From assembly GCF_000768065.1 (NCBI RefSeq), contig NZ_JRKM01000001.1:4756001-4820000 (forward strand): 64,000 nucleotides of DNA, written 5' to 3'. Source of the stretch: Aquabacterium sp. NJ1 (GTDB taxonomy: Bacteria > Pseudomonadota > Gammaproteobacteria > Burkholderiales > Burkholderiaceae_C). The first letter of the stretch is position 1. Each line of letters starts with the position of its first letter. Positions 1 through 9,234 of the stretch are shown here, in pieces. The notes under the pieces are model-generated. The model did no database searches, was not told the origin of the DNA, and saw only the letters and a list, made by a program, of their open reading frames with translations. Position numbers and translations under genes: made by a program.

Positions 1-70
1 GAACACCGTGATGACCGCGACCAATGGCCGCGCCGTCAACGCGCCGATCCCTCAGCCTGCTCACGCCTGA
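1..70 (+). CDS. ccoN: cbb3 cytochrome oxidase subunit I, C-terminal end (partial)
   Basis: Only the last 22 codons are present (frame starting at base 2, ending HA then TGA at 68-70). The tail itself carries no diagnostic motif. It is called ccoN because it ends 13 bases before ccoO and the order ccoN-ccoO-ccoQ-ccoP is nearly invariant. CcoN is the haem b / haem b3-CuB catalytic subunit of the high-affinity terminal oxidase. The gene starts outside the window. Confidence 0.8.
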   Translation, partial: NTVMTATNGRAVNAPIPQPAHA

Positions 71-83
71 TAAGGAGAACAAC

Positions 84-713
84 ATGGCTGACAAGAACCA
101 CAAGCCTTCACTCTTCTCCCATGAGAAGATCGAAACCAGCAACTTCCTCATGATCGTGCTGGTGCTGCTCGCCGTCAGTTTCGGTGCCCTGGTTGAAATC
201 GTGCCGCTGTTCTTCCAGCACAGCACGACGCAACCAGTGCCGGGCCTGAAGCCCTACACCGCGCTGCAACTGGCCGGTCGTGACATCTACCTGCGTGAGG
301 GTTGCTACAACTGCCACTCGCAGATGATCCGTCCCTTCCGCGCCGAGACGCTGCGTTACGGCCACTACTCCATGGCTGGCGAGTTCGTGTACGACCACCC
401 CTTCCAGTGGGGCTCCAAGCGTACCGGCCCTGACCTGCAGCGCGTGGGCGGCAAGTACTCCGACGAATGGCACCGTGCCCACCTGCACAACCCGCGTGAC
501 GTGGTGCCCGAGTCGAACATGCCTGCTTACCCCTGGCTCGAAGAGAACAAGGTGGACCCGGCCGGCATGGCGCCTCGCATGAAGGCCCTGCGCATGGTGG
601 GTGTGCCTTACACCGATGCCGAGATCAGTGCCGCCGCAGATGAGGTCAAGGACAAGACCGAAATCGAAGCCGTGATCGCCTACCTGCAGGTGCTGGGCAC
701 AGCTGTCAAATAA
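84..713 (+). CDS. ccoO: cbb3-type cytochrome c oxidase subunit II
   Basis: Monohaem c-type cytochrome subunit of the cbb3 oxidase, which passes electrons to CcoN in the inner membrane with its haem domain in the periplasm. It is 209 residues. An N-terminal anchor spans about residues 21-44, and the haem-binding CYNCH lies at 74-78, followed by the conserved [10 protein letters not shown] segment. The ATG at 84 was chosen over an upstream in-frame start because AAGGAG sits at 72-77 and the product then begins as CcoO proteins do. It lies between ccoN and ccoQ in one operon, probably FNR-controlled from a promoter upstream of the window. Confidence 0.97.
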   Translation: MADKNHKPSLFSHEKIETSNFLMIVLVLLAVSFGALVEIVPLFFQHSTTQPVPGLKPYTALQLAGRDIYLREGCYNCHSQMIRPFRAETLRYGHYSMAGEFVYDHPFQWGSKRTGPDLQRVGGKYSDEWHRAHLHNPRDVVPESNMPAYPWLEENKVDPAGMAPRMKALRMVGVPYTDAEISAAADEVKDKTEIEAVIAYLQVLGTAVK

Positions 714-725
714 GGAGCAGCGCAT

Positions 726-863
726 ATGGACATCATTGTCGTGAGAAGCATTTTCACCGTTGTGTGTCTGTGCGTTTTCGTGGGCATTGTTGCTTGGGCA
801 TACAAGCGCAGCAACAAGGCCCAGTTCGAGGAGGCAGGTCGCCTGCCCCTCGCTGAAGATTGA
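726..863 (+). CDS. ccoQ: cbb3-type oxidase small subunit CcoQ/FixQ
   Basis: A 45-residue, single-membrane-span protein. Residues 4-26 are hydrophobic (IVVRSIFTVVCLCVFVGIVAWAY) and are followed by a short charged tail (KRSNKAQFEEAGR). Size, topology and position between ccoO and ccoP identify CcoQ, which stabilises the core oxidase complex. AAGGAGC lies about 8 bases before the ATG. The gene is too short for default ORF callers and is easily missed. Confidence 0.93.
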   Translation: MDIIVVRSIFTVVCLCVFVGIVAWAYKRSNKAQFEEAGRLPLAED

Positions 864-877
864 CTGGAGGCTCATAA

Positions 878-1813
878 ATGAGCGACTTCATTAACAGTGG
901 ATGGTCGTGGTATGTCATCGCGATCGTCGTCTTTGGTCTGGCTTATTGCGCCTTTGTGCTGATCGGTGCTGCCAAGCACAAGGTCATCTATGACGCGCAA
1001 GGCAATGTCGACAAGACAACGGGCCACGTGTGGGACAACGACCTGCGCGAGCTGAACAACCCGCTGCCGCGCTGGTGGCTGTTCCTGTTCATCATCACGC
1101 TGGCGTTTGCCGCTGGTTACCTGGCGCTGTACCCCGGCCTGGGTGACAACAAGGGCACCCTGGGCTGGAGTTCCAAAGGCCAGCTGGACGCCGAAATGGC
1201 CAAGGCCAAGGTGGAGCAGGACAAGATCTTCGCCGCGTTCAAGAACGCATCGGTTGAAGACTTGGCCCGTGACCCCAAGGCTCACGCCATCGGTGAGCGC
1301 CTGTTCCTGAACAACTGTGCGGCTTGCCACGGTTCGGACGCCAAGGGCAACAAAGGCTTCCCCAACCTGACGGACAACGACTGGCTGCATGGTGGCTCGC
1401 CCGAGAAGATCATCGAGACCATCACGCATGGTCGCCGTGGTCAGATGCCCGTGATGGCGCCCGCCGTGGGCAGCCCGGAAGAGGTTCGCCAGGTTGCGAA
1501 CTATGTTCTGAGCCTGTCTGGTGCTGGTCACAACTCCATCATGGCTGAACTGGGCAAGGCCAAGTTCAAGCAGGTGTGTGCCGCTTGTCACGGTGCGGAC
1601 GGCAAGGGCAATCAGGCCATTGGCGCGCCCAACCTGACAGACAAGATCTGGCTGCATGGTTTCGGCGAAGAGGCCATCATGAACATGGTCAACAAGGGCA
1701 AGCTCAACATCATGCCGGCACAGGAAACTCGCCTGTCTGAAGACCAGATCAAGCTGTTGGCTGGCTACGTCTGGAGCCTGTCGCACACGACCCAGACAGC
1801 ACAGGCTCAATGA
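878..1813 (+). CDS. ccoP: cbb3-type cytochrome c oxidase subunit III (dihaem)
   Basis: Dihaem cytochrome c subunit, the electron entry point of the cbb3 oxidase. It has 311 residues with two N-terminal membrane spans (about 10-32 and 66-86). Between them is the family's conserved stretch GHVWDNDLRELNNPLPRWW. Two haem motifs, CAACH at 147-151 and CAACH at 234-238, lie in tandem periplasmic cytochrome domains. It is the last structural subunit of the operon and is followed by the intergenic region that holds an FNR box for ccoG. Confidence 0.98.
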   Translation: MSDFINSGWSWYVIAIVVFGLAYCAFVLIGAAKHKVIYDAQGNVDKTTGHVWDNDLRELNNPLPRWWLFLFIITLAFAAGYLALYPGLGDNKGTLGWSSKGQLDAEMAKAKVEQDKIFAAFKNASVEDLARDPKAHAIGERLFLNNCAACHGSDAKGNKGFPNLTDNDWLHGGSPEKIIETITHGRRGQMPVMAPAVGSPEEVRQVANYVLSLSGAGHNSIMAELGKAKFKQVCAACHGADGKGNQAIGAPNLTDKIWLHGFGEEAIMNMVNKGKLNIMPAQETRLSEDQIKLLAGYVWSLSHTTQTAQAQ

Positions 1814-1848
1814 GGCCTTGATGCCAGCAATCAGGCCCTGTCATTCGC

Positions 1849-1862
1849 TTGATCTCGATCAA
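1849..1862 (+). promoter_or_regulatory. FNR/ANR box upstream of ccoG
   Basis: TTGAT-CTCG-ATCAA is an exact match to the FNR consensus TTGAT-N4-ATCAA. The dyad extends three more bases each side (CGC/GCG, 1846-1865). The fnr gene itself is 2.3 kb away, so oxygen control of ccoG-ccoH is likely (inference). The centre is about 94 bases before the ccoG start. Confidence 0.85.
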
Positions 1863-1900
1863 GCGGAGGGCTAAAGTCAGGCGGTGAACCATGCGTAGTG

Positions 1901-1916
1901 ATACCCTGTAGGGTAT
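1901..1916. promoter_or_regulatory. Inverted repeat before ccoG, possible second operator
   Basis: ATACCC-TGTA-GGGTAT is a perfect 6-base inverted repeat with a 4-base spacer, 33 bases before the ccoG ATG and 38 bases after the FNR box. The arms resemble NarL-family half-sites (TACYYMT), but the spacing differs from the classical 7-2-7 arrangement. The regulator is unknown. Confidence 0.4.
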
Positions 1917-1949
1917 TCGTCGGGTTCACCGCTTTTTCGTTTTTGTGCC

Positions 1950-3440
1950 ATGACCGATACAAGCCCCTCCACCCCAGCGCCCAAGCGCATCATTCCCATT
2001 CAGGCCGCCGAGACCACGCCGCCTCAAAGCGACGCACGTCGGGAGGAGGTGGTGTCGCTCTACAAGAAGAGCGAGAAGATCTATGCGCGCGAAGTAGAAG
2101 GCTGGTTTCGCAACTGGCGCGTGGTCTTGATCTTCGTGACCCAGCTTGCTTTCTACGGCACCCCCTGGTTGAGCTGGAATGACCGTCAGGCTGTGCTGTT
2201 TGATCTCGGCACGCGGCGCTTCTACATGTTCAACCTGGTCCTGTACCCGCAGGACTTCATCTACCTGACTGCGTTGCTGGTCATCTCGGCTTACGGGCTC
2301 TTTCTGTTCACCACGGTGGCGGGCCGCCTGTGGTGCGGTTACGCCTGCCCTCAAACGGTCTACACGGAAATGTTCATGTGGATCGAAAACAAGATCGAGG
2401 GTAGCCGTGCCAAGCGCATGAAGATGGATAAATCGCCCTGGACGGCCGAAAAGCTCGGGCGCAAGGTGGCCAAGCATGCCGCCTGGCTCACCTTGGCGCT
2501 GTGGACGGGCTATACCTTCGTGGGCTATTTCACCCCGATCCGTGTCCTGGGCGCCGAGGTCGTGTCCTTCGGCATGGGTCCCTGGGAAATCTTCTGGGTG
2601 CTGTTCTACGGCTTCGCGACTTACGGCAACGCGGGCTTCATGCGCGAGCAAGTGTGCAAGTACATGTGCCCGTACGCGCGCTTCCAGAGCGCCATGTTCG
2701 ACCGCGACACGCTGATCATCAGCTATGACGCCAAACGTGGCGAACCCCGTGGGGCACGTTCCCGCAAGACGGACGCACAGTCCAAGGGGCAGGGCGATTG
2801 CATCGACTGCACACTGTGCGTGCAGGTCTGCCCGACCGGCATCGACATCCGCAAGGGCTTGCAGTACGAGTGCATCGGCTGTGCGGCCTGTATCGACGTG
2901 TGCGATTCGGTGATGGACAAGATGGGCGCGCCGCGTGGCCTGATCCGTTACGCCACGCTCAATGCGCTGGACAACGGTTGGGGCCGCAAGGAAATGTGGG
3001 GCCGCGTCACCCGCCCTCGCGTGCTCATCTACACGACCATTCTGCTGATCGTCGTGGGCGCTTTCCTCACCAGTTTGTATTCCCGCCCGCCGTTCCGTGT
3101 GGACGTGGTCCGTGACCGTGGGGCGCTCGCCCGCATCGTGGACGATGGTTTCGTCGAGAACGTCTATCGGATCCAGCTGATGAATGCCAGCGAATCGGTT
3201 CAGAAGTACCGCGTGGGTGTGGAGCAGCTCAGCCAGTCCATCGTCAAGGGTGGTGACGAGTTAGTGCTGGGCCCGGCGGAAGCGCGGTGGGTGCCCATCG
3301 CTGTTCGGGTGCCGCCAGAAGTGGCCGCGCGCATGGGCTCCGGCGCCTTCGGCATGACCGTGGTGGTGGAGCAGCTTCGCCAGGGTGATCGGCCTCAGGT
3401 CGACGTTCGGGAAAAGTCGACATTCATGGTGCCTCGCTGA
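1950..3440 (+). CDS. ccoG: CcoG/RdxA-type cytochrome oxidase accessory ferredoxin
   Basis: Membrane-bound polyferredoxin of the FixG/RdxA/CcoG family, which acts in cbb3 oxidase assembly as a copper-handling reductase. The 496 residues comprise a cytoplasmic N-terminus, about five membrane spans, and two 4Fe-4S cluster motifs with cysteines at 284/287/290/294 and 308/311/314/318. A periplasmic FixG-type Ig-like domain follows the last span (about residues 364-384). Upstream CxxxCP motifs (CGYACP and CKYMCP) are also present, as in the family. It precedes ccoH by 21 bases and has its own FNR box. Confidence 0.96.
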   Translation: MTDTSPSTPAPKRIIPIQAAETTPPQSDARREEVVSLYKKSEKIYAREVEGWFRNWRVVLIFVTQLAFYGTPWLSWNDRQAVLFDLGTRRFYMFNLVLYPQDFIYLTALLVISAYGLFLFTTVAGRLWCGYACPQTVYTEMFMWIENKIEGSRAKRMKMDKSPWTAEKLGRKVAKHAAWLTLALWTGYTFVGYFTPIRVLGAEVVSFGMGPWEIFWVLFYGFATYGNAGFMREQVCKYMCPYARFQSAMFDRDTLIISYDAKRGEPRGARSRKTDAQSKGQGDCIDCTLCVQVCPTGIDIRKGLQYECIGCAACIDVCDSVMDKMGAPRGLIRYATLNALDNGWGRKEMWGRVTRPRVLIYTTILLIVVGAFLTSLYSRPPFRVDVVRDRGALARIVDDGFVENVYRIQLMNASESVQKYRVGVEQLSQSIVKGGDELVLGPAEARWVPIAVRVPPEVAARMGSGAFGMTVVVEQLRQGDRPQVDVREKSTFMVPR

Positions 3441-3461
3441 GCGCACCTTGCAGGAGTAAGC

Positions 3462-3719
3462 ATGTCTCAAGTTGAAAACAACGCAGTCGCCAACATCGAG
3501 CAATCGAAGCCCTGGTGGCGCTATCCCATCGTGTGGATGGTGTTTGGTGGCCCGGCCGCCGTGGTGGTGGCTTCCTTGTTCACGGCTTCGTTGGCCATCA
3601 AGCACGTCGACCCGGTGCTGGACACGTCTGTTGGCCAGGTGAGGGCGCCATCCGAGGCACCCGCCATCCAGGCGCGCAACCATTCTGCTGAACAGTCTCG
3701 CGAGTCCGTGGATCGGTAA
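3462..3719 (+). CDS. ccoH: Short FixH/CcoH-like membrane protein
   Basis: 85 residues with one membrane span (about 24-46, the WRYPIVWMVFGGPAAVVVAS region) preceded by KPWW, typical of the start of FixH/CcoH proteins. Those proteins help assemble the cbb3 oxidase. Canonical FixH is roughly 150 residues with a periplasmic domain, whereas this protein keeps only about 38 residues after the anchor. Small FixH-annotated proteins of this shape occur after ccoG in Burkholderiales. An AGGAG site precedes the ATG. The call rests on position and the anchor region. Confidence 0.75.
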   Translation: MSQVENNAVANIEQSKPWWRYPIVWMVFGGPAAVVVASLFTASLAIKHVDPVLDTSVGQVRAPSEAPAIQARNHSAEQSRESVDR

Positions 3720-3757
3720 AACCCCTAGGGGGTATGCCCCCTTATTTAGGGGTTATT
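3720..3757. terminator. Nested inverted repeats after ccoH (possible terminator or operator)
   Basis: The outer arms are AACCCCTA (3720-3727) and TAGGGGTT (3747-3754). Inside is a second stem of five G (3728-3732) and five C (3737-3741) around TATG. CCCCTAGGGG at 3722-3731 is also a perfect palindrome, so the element could be a protein site for the next gene instead. No good U tract follows. Confidence 0.45.
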
Positions 3758-3825
3758 CCTCGCTCGTTGTGTGACCCGTCGTAGGAATATGTGACTTGTG
3801 TCCCAGTTCAACGAAGGAGAACCGA

Positions 3826-4113
3826 ATGACACAGCGCGTACTGCACGCTGCCCAGATCTTGTGGCCTGCTTTCCTGATTGCAGGGGTTCTAGAGATGGTG
3901 GTGTTTTCGTGGGTTGACCCGACCCAGTTGCGGATCGGTCAGTGGCAACCTGATGCCCAGACAACCTACAGTCTCGCGTTCTTCGTGTTCTGGGGTTTGG
4001 TGACGCTATCGTCGCTGCTCAGCCACTGGATGATGCGGGTGTCTGACTCTCCCGCGCATGCGCGCAGAGTGCGTCGCCATGCACGCCGCCAGCAGGTGCA
4101 CAACCACGCTTGA
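3826..4113 (+). CDS. Small two-span membrane protein of unknown function
   Basis: 95 residues with two hydrophobic segments, about 11-28 (LWPAFLIAGVLEMVVFSW) and 46-63 (LAFFVFWGLVTLSSLLSHW), and a very basic C-terminus (RRVRRHARRQQVH). The ATG at 3826 is preceded by GAAGGAGA. I do not recognise a named family. Its place between ccoH and fnr, sharing a terminator with fnr, suggests a role linked to respiration or redox control, but nothing in the sequence proves it. Confidence 0.75.
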   Translation: MTQRVLHAAQILWPAFLIAGVLEMVVFSWVDPTQLRIGQWQPDAQTTYSLAFFVFWGLVTLSSLLSHWMMRVSDSPAHARRVRRHARRQQVHNHA

Positions 4114-4118
4114 ATGAA

Positions 4119-4150
4119 AAAGGCCCGCTGAGTGCGGGCCTTTGCTTTTT
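4119..4150. terminator. Bidirectional terminator between the small membrane gene and fnr
   Basis: Arms AAAGGCCCGC (4119-4128) and GCGGGCCTTT (4134-4143) enclose the loop TGAGT. The plus strand continues with GCTTTTT, and the minus strand has a matching A/T flank, so the hairpin can serve both convergent genes. Confidence 0.9.
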
Positions 4151-4184
4151 GGGTGGTGCCGGCGGTATCGGCAGTATTGATGCG

Positions 4185-4901
4185 TCAGCAGCGCACGCTG
4201 TTGACCAGCGCGCGCAAGCCGGCTTCATCCGTGATGCGGATGTCGCGCTGCTTCACTTCCAGCAAGCCTTCTTCCTGGAACTTGGAGAAGGTACGGCTGA
4301 CGGTTTCCAGCTTCAGCCCCAGGTAGCTGCCAATTTCTTCACGCGTCATGCGCAGCACCAGCGCAGACGCGGAGAAGCCGCGTGCGTGCAGACGCTGGGT
4401 CAGGTTCAGCAAGAAGGCCGCCAGGCGTTCTTCCGCGCGCATGCTGCCCAAAAGCAGCATCACGCCGTGGTCGCGCACAATTTCGCGGCTCATGATCTTG
4501 TGGAACTGGTGCTGCAGGTCCGAGAACTCGCGCGACAGGTCTTCCAGTTGCGAGTAGGGGATCACGCAGACCTGGGAGTCTTCCAGGGCGATGGCATCAC
4601 AGGCGTGGCGGTCGGTGCTGATGCCGTCCAGCCCCAGCAGTTCGCCGGCCATCTGGAAGCCAGTCACTTGATCACGCCCATCTTCAGATGAAACGCGTGT
4701 CTTGAAGAAACCCGTCCGCACGGCATAGACCGAGCGGAAGGGGTCACCCGTGTGGAACAGCGCGTCACCGCGCTTGACGGTCTTGCGTGTGGCCACCAGG
4801 GAGTCAAGGTGCGACAACTGGGGTTGCGACAAGCCCACAGGCAGGCACAACTCGCGCAGGTTGCAACTCGAACAGGCTACTTTGAATGTGTCGTATTTCA
4901 T
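4185..4901 (-). CDS. fnr: Fnr/Anr-type oxygen-sensing transcription regulator
   Basis: CRP-family regulator with a 4Fe-4S oxygen sensor. It is 238 residues from the ATG at 4901, and a longer upstream reading adds only non-conserved sequence. Cluster cysteines are Cys10, Cys13, Cys19 and Cys112, the last in QVCVIP, which matches E. coli Fnr Cys122 in spacing (93 residues after the third Cys). A cyclic-nucleotide-like beta-roll is followed by a C-terminal HTH (MTREEIGSYLGLKLETVSR). ETVSR is the recognition-helix signature for TTGAT half-sites. It lies divergent from hemN. It is likely the regulator of the boxes at 1849 and 5047. Confidence 0.96.
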   Translation of the reverse strand: MKYDTFKVACSSCNLRELCLPVGLSQPQLSHLDSLVATRKTVKRGDALFHTGDPFRSVYAVRTGFFKTRVSSEDGRDQVTGFQMAGELLGLDGISTDRHACDAIALEDSQVCVIPYSQLEDLSREFSDLQHQFHKIMSREIVRDHGVMLLLGSMRAEERLAAFLLNLTQRLHARGFSASALVLRMTREEIGSYLGLKLETVSRTFSKFQEEGLLEVKQRDIRITDEAGLRALVNSVRC

Positions 4902-5046
4902 GGAACAGCCAGACGCGCCGCCTTGGTCGTGATGACAGGAATGTTGTTGGGCGGTCGAGTCAGAAACGTCTGCGATGGGAAATGTACTGTTCAGCATGAG
5001 GAACCTCAAAGGTTGCCCGATTGTTGCTGCTTCCGTGTCGCCGACC

Positions 5047-5060
5047 TTGAGCCAGATCAA
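5047..5060 (+). promoter_or_regulatory. FNR box between fnr and hemN
   Basis: TTGAG-CCAG-ATCAA differs from the FNR consensus at one base (G for T in the left half-site). It is 35 bases before the hemN ATG and about 145 bases upstream of fnr, so it could serve hemN activation or fnr autoregulation. Confidence 0.65.
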
Positions 5061-5094
5061 CCCAACTAGGCGACAGTTTGGCACAGTCCCCGGC

Positions 5095-6519
5095 ATGAGT
5101 GAACCGGTCCTGCTATCAAATCACGTTGCGCCCGCGATTTCCCGCGAGATGCTGTCTCGCCTGGACGTAAGCGGTCCGCGCTACACCTCCTACCCGACGG
5201 CAGACCGCTTCGTGGAGGCGTACGGCCCCGCGCAGTACCTGCAAGCCCTGCAGCAACGCGTGGAGGGCGGTGGTGCGGTGGGTGGCGCGGCTACGCCGCT
5301 GTCCATCTATGTGCACATTCCGTTTTGCGAGTCGGTTTGTTATTACTGCGCTTGCAACAAGGTGATTACCAAGCACCACGAGCGCGCGCTGGAATACCTG
5401 GACGCGCTGCGCACGGAAATCGAATTGGTGGTGGCGCAACTGGGCCGTGGGCAAGCGGTGTCCCAGCTGCACTTCGGTGGCGGTAGCCCGACCTTCCTGA
5501 CCGACGACGAGCTGGAGGGCCTGCTGGCCACCTTGCAGTCGGCGTTCCGCTTTGTGCCAGGTGGTGAATATTCGATCGAAATCGACCCGCGGACGATTGA
5601 TGCCTCGCGCCTCAAGCGCCTGGCAGCCATGGGTTTCAACCGCCTGAGCTTTGGGGTTCAGGACTTTGACCCGCACGTCCAGCATGCCGTGCACCGCGTG
5701 CAGCCCTTCGAGCAGGTCGCCGAGTTGATGCAGGCGGCGCGCGCCGAGGGCTTCGAGTCCATCAACATGGACCTGATCTACGGCTTGCCCAAGCAATCGC
5801 TGGAGAGCTTTCAGCGTACGCTCAATCAGGTCACCAGCCTGAAGCCGGATCGTGTCGCGCTGTATGCCTACGCCCACCTGCCGCAGCGCTTCAAGCCGCA
5901 GCGCCGCATTGACGCAGCGGCCTTGCCCAAGGCCGAGGACAAGATCGGCATGCTGTCGATGGCCATCAACCACTTTGGCGCGTCGGATTACGACTACATC
6001 GGCATGGATCACTTCGCCTTGCGCAGTGACAGCCTCGCAGTGGCGCGTCGGCAAGGGCGCCTGCACCGCAACTTCCAAGGCTACAGCACCCACCCGGACA
6101 GCGATCTGATCGGGCTGGGCGTGTCGGCCATCGGTCGTGTCGGGGCCCATTACTGTCAGAACGCGAAGACGCTGGACGAGTACTACGACTCGCTGCGTCG
6201 GCGCGAGTTTCCCATCGTGCGTGGCCTCATGCTGTCGCGCGATGACCTGGTGCGGCGCGCGGTGATCATGGCGGTCATGTGCCAGGGGCGGGTGGACATC
6301 GAATCCATCGAGCTCGCCTACCTGATTGATTTCAGGCAATACTTCGCAGCTGAACTGCGCCAGTTGGAGCCGCTCGTGGAGTCGGGGTTGGTGCAACTGG
6401 AGTCTGACGGTGTTCGTGTTACAGCCTTGGGCTGGTATTTCGTGCGGGCCATTGCCATGGTGTTCGACAGGCACCTGCAAGCCGACAAGACGGTTGAGCG
6501 CTTCTCGCGCATCATCTGA
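5095..6519 (+). CDS. hemN: Oxygen-independent coproporphyrinogen III oxidase
   Basis: Radical SAM enzyme that decarboxylates coproporphyrinogen III to protoporphyrinogen IX without oxygen, in haem synthesis. It is 474 residues from the ATG at 5095 (family about 457). The radical SAM cluster is C78-x3-C82-x2-C85 with Cys87 following, as in HemN (HIPFCESVCYYCAC). The GGGSPTFL SAM-binding motif and the C-terminal HemN domain are present. Placement beside fnr and the cbb3 genes and behind an FNR box fits induction at low oxygen, when haem is needed for the oxidase. Confidence 0.97.
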   Translation: MSEPVLLSNHVAPAISREMLSRLDVSGPRYTSYPTADRFVEAYGPAQYLQALQQRVEGGGAVGGAATPLSIYVHIPFCESVCYYCACNKVITKHHERALEYLDALRTEIELVVAQLGRGQAVSQLHFGGGSPTFLTDDELEGLLATLQSAFRFVPGGEYSIEIDPRTIDASRLKRLAAMGFNRLSFGVQDFDPHVQHAVHRVQPFEQVAELMQAARAEGFESINMDLIYGLPKQSLESFQRTLNQVTSLKPDRVALYAYAHLPQRFKPQRRIDAAALPKAEDKIGMLSMAINHFGASDYDYIGMDHFALRSDSLAVARRQGRLHRNFQGYSTHPDSDLIGLGVSAIGRVGAHYCQNAKTLDEYYDSLRRREFPIVRGLMLSRDDLVRRAVIMAVMCQGRVDIESIELAYLIDFRQYFAAELRQLEPLVESGLVQLESDGVRVTALGWYFVRAIAMVFDRHLQADKTVERFSRII

Positions 6520-6543
6520 CCGTTTGACCAGGAGAGGCTGGGC

Positions 6544-7392
6544 ATGCTGTCCAGCTTGATGCTCACTGCGTTCCTCATGGGCCTGGGTGGCGTGCCGCAT
6601 TGCGCCGCCATGTGTGGTGCTGCATGCGCCGCCTTGCTGCCCAATGGTGTGCCTTTGCTCAGCCTTCTGGGGCGCTGTGTGGGTTACGCCTTGCTGGGGG
6701 CGGTCGCGGCCGTGGGTTTTGGTGCGGCAGCGCAATGGGGGCGCCAGGTCTCGTTTCTTCAGCCTTTGTGGGTCATGGCCCAGGCGCTGGCGCTGCTGCT
6801 GGGCCTGTGGCTGCTTTGGTCTGGTGCCATGCCTCGCCAGCTGGACGAGTTGGGGCAGGGCGCTTACCGTGCTTTGCGTGCCCGTTTGAATGCCACGCCG
6901 GTGTTTCGCGAGGGCGGCGCCTTGCGCGCCATCTGGCCGTTTGTTGCCGGCATGGCCTGGGCCATGTTGCCTTGCGGCTTGTTGTACGCGGCCGTGATGG
7001 TGGCCGCCTTGGCGCCTGACGCCATGGGCGGTGGCTTGGTGATGCTGGCTTTTGCCGTGCCGGGTGCGTTCGGCGTGTGGGGGGCGCCTGTGGTCCTCCG
7101 TCGGTTGGCCCGCATCGGGCGCGGTTCGGATGTGTCTGCGCCTGCCGGGCTTGGGCAAGGGGATGCCGCTGCGATCGTGCCGGTGTTGTGGCTGAGGCCG
7201 GAGCGCCCGGATGCTTGTGCTGGCAGCGCAGCCAGGAAGGCGCTCGCATCGACACCGTCTGGTGCGGCGCAGGCCGGCGCCGCGTTCGATCCACGTTGGG
7301 CCGTTCGCCTTTCGGGCTTGATGCTGGCGGCCATGTCCGCATGGGCCCTCTATCACCAGGTCATGGATCAGTGGCGGGCGTGGTGTGCCTGA
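6544..7392 (+). CDS. TauE/SafE (DsbD_2-like) membrane protein
   Basis: 282-residue polytopic membrane protein. The N-terminus (LGGVPHCAAMCGAAC) holds the HCxxMCG motif of the sulfite exporter TauE/SafE / DsbD_2 group often found in cbb3 and copper loci, where a role in metal or thiol transport is suspected. A second conserved membrane segment (GMAWAMLPCGLLYAAVM) repeats the PCGL feature. A Pro/Ala-rich soluble insert of about 75 residues sits before the last span. The start has an AGGAGAGG site. It follows hemN by 24 bases, so co-transcription is likely. The substrate is not known. Confidence 0.85.
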   Translation: MLSSLMLTAFLMGLGGVPHCAAMCGAACAALLPNGVPLLSLLGRCVGYALLGAVAAVGFGAAAQWGRQVSFLQPLWVMAQALALLLGLWLLWSGAMPRQLDELGQGAYRALRARLNATPVFREGGALRAIWPFVAGMAWAMLPCGLLYAAVMVAALAPDAMGGGLVMLAFAVPGAFGVWGAPVVLRRLARIGRGSDVSAPAGLGQGDAAAIVPVLWLRPERPDACAGSAARKALASTPSGAAQAGAAFDPRWAVRLSGLMLAAMSAWALYHQVMDQWRAWCA

Positions 7393-7548
7393 TCTTGCGC
7401 AAGGTCTGCGACGCTAATTGGCAACCTATACCGGTAATCCCCTGGTCTCATTGCGTATCAACTGATTTCGCTCGCGTAGAATTGTTTTCACGCTGTCGAC
7501 ATCCATGGCAGCGTTTTTCACGGAAACGCCAAACGCGGAGACCACAAC

Positions 7549-8802
<1,254 letters not shown>

Positions 8803-8842
8803 TCAACAACATGTGGGCCCTGAGCCCCATGTGAGGTCCATG

Positions 8843-8876
8843 AAAAAAGCCCGCTCGATGAGCGGGCTTTTTGTTT
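8843..8876. terminator. Terminator between icd and the cold-shock gene
   Basis: Arms AAAAAGCCCGCTC (8844-8856) and GAGCGGGCTTTTT (8860-8872) enclose a 3-base loop. The element is symmetric, with A and T runs on both sides, so it works for both converging genes. Confidence 0.92.
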
Positions 8877-8886
8877 GTTGCTGAAC

Positions 8887-9177
8887 TCAGTGAGGCAGGC
8901 TCTGTCCGGCGCTGCCATGGTCTCTGAAGTGCATGTCGCTCAAAGCGTCCGGTGTGGCGTCAGCGATGACCCCATCAACCTGCTGGATGTTTTGCGCAAG
9001 CATGCCTTTCGGCCCGGCTACCAGGTCATATCTGACTTTGGAGCCTTGCTTGAGGGTTCGAAAGCCATCCATCTGGATGGCAGAAAAATGCGCGAAGACA
9101 TCGCCCCCGCCTTGATCCGGTTCGATGAAGCCAAACCCTTTGGCATCGTTGAACCATTTGACAGTGCCTGTGGCCAT
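8887..9177 (-). CDS. Cold-shock domain protein with C-terminal tail (CspD-like)
   Basis: The N-terminal 67 residues or so form a cold-shock domain ([20 protein letters not shown]), with RNP1 KGFGFI and RNP2 VFAHF, which binds single-stranded nucleic acid. About 29 extra residues follow (after AQNIQQVD), rich in D, H and S, absent from the standard 67-70 residue Csp. The neighbourhood icd / csp / clpS / clpA is the same as that of E. coli cspD, supporting a CspD-like identity. The ATG has a strong AGGAGGGG site (minus strand) and a TTGACA promoter just upstream. Confidence 0.92.
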   Translation of the reverse strand: MATGTVKWFNDAKGFGFIEPDQGGGDVFAHFSAIQMDGFRTLKQGSKVRYDLVAGPKGMLAQNIQQVDGVIADATPDALSDMHFRDHGSAGQSLPH

Positions 9178-9205
9178 ACTGCCCCTCCTACGTTAATTTG
9201 TTGTC

Positions 9206-9234
9206 ATTTTCCGAGTGCTGGAAGGGCCTGTCAA
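9206..9234 (-). promoter_or_regulatory. Predicted sigma-70 promoter of the cold-shock gene
   Basis: On the minus strand a perfect -35 TTGACA (9234-9229) is followed, after 17 bases, by GAAAAT (9211-9206). Transcription would start about 20 bases before the ATG, leaving a short leader rather than the long structured leader of cspA-type genes. Confidence 0.6.

Noticed and set aside
1814..1840. GGCCTTGAT / ATCAGGCC hairpin after ccoP as a terminator
   Set aside because: The stem has a bulge and no T tract; it may only modestly affect read-through.
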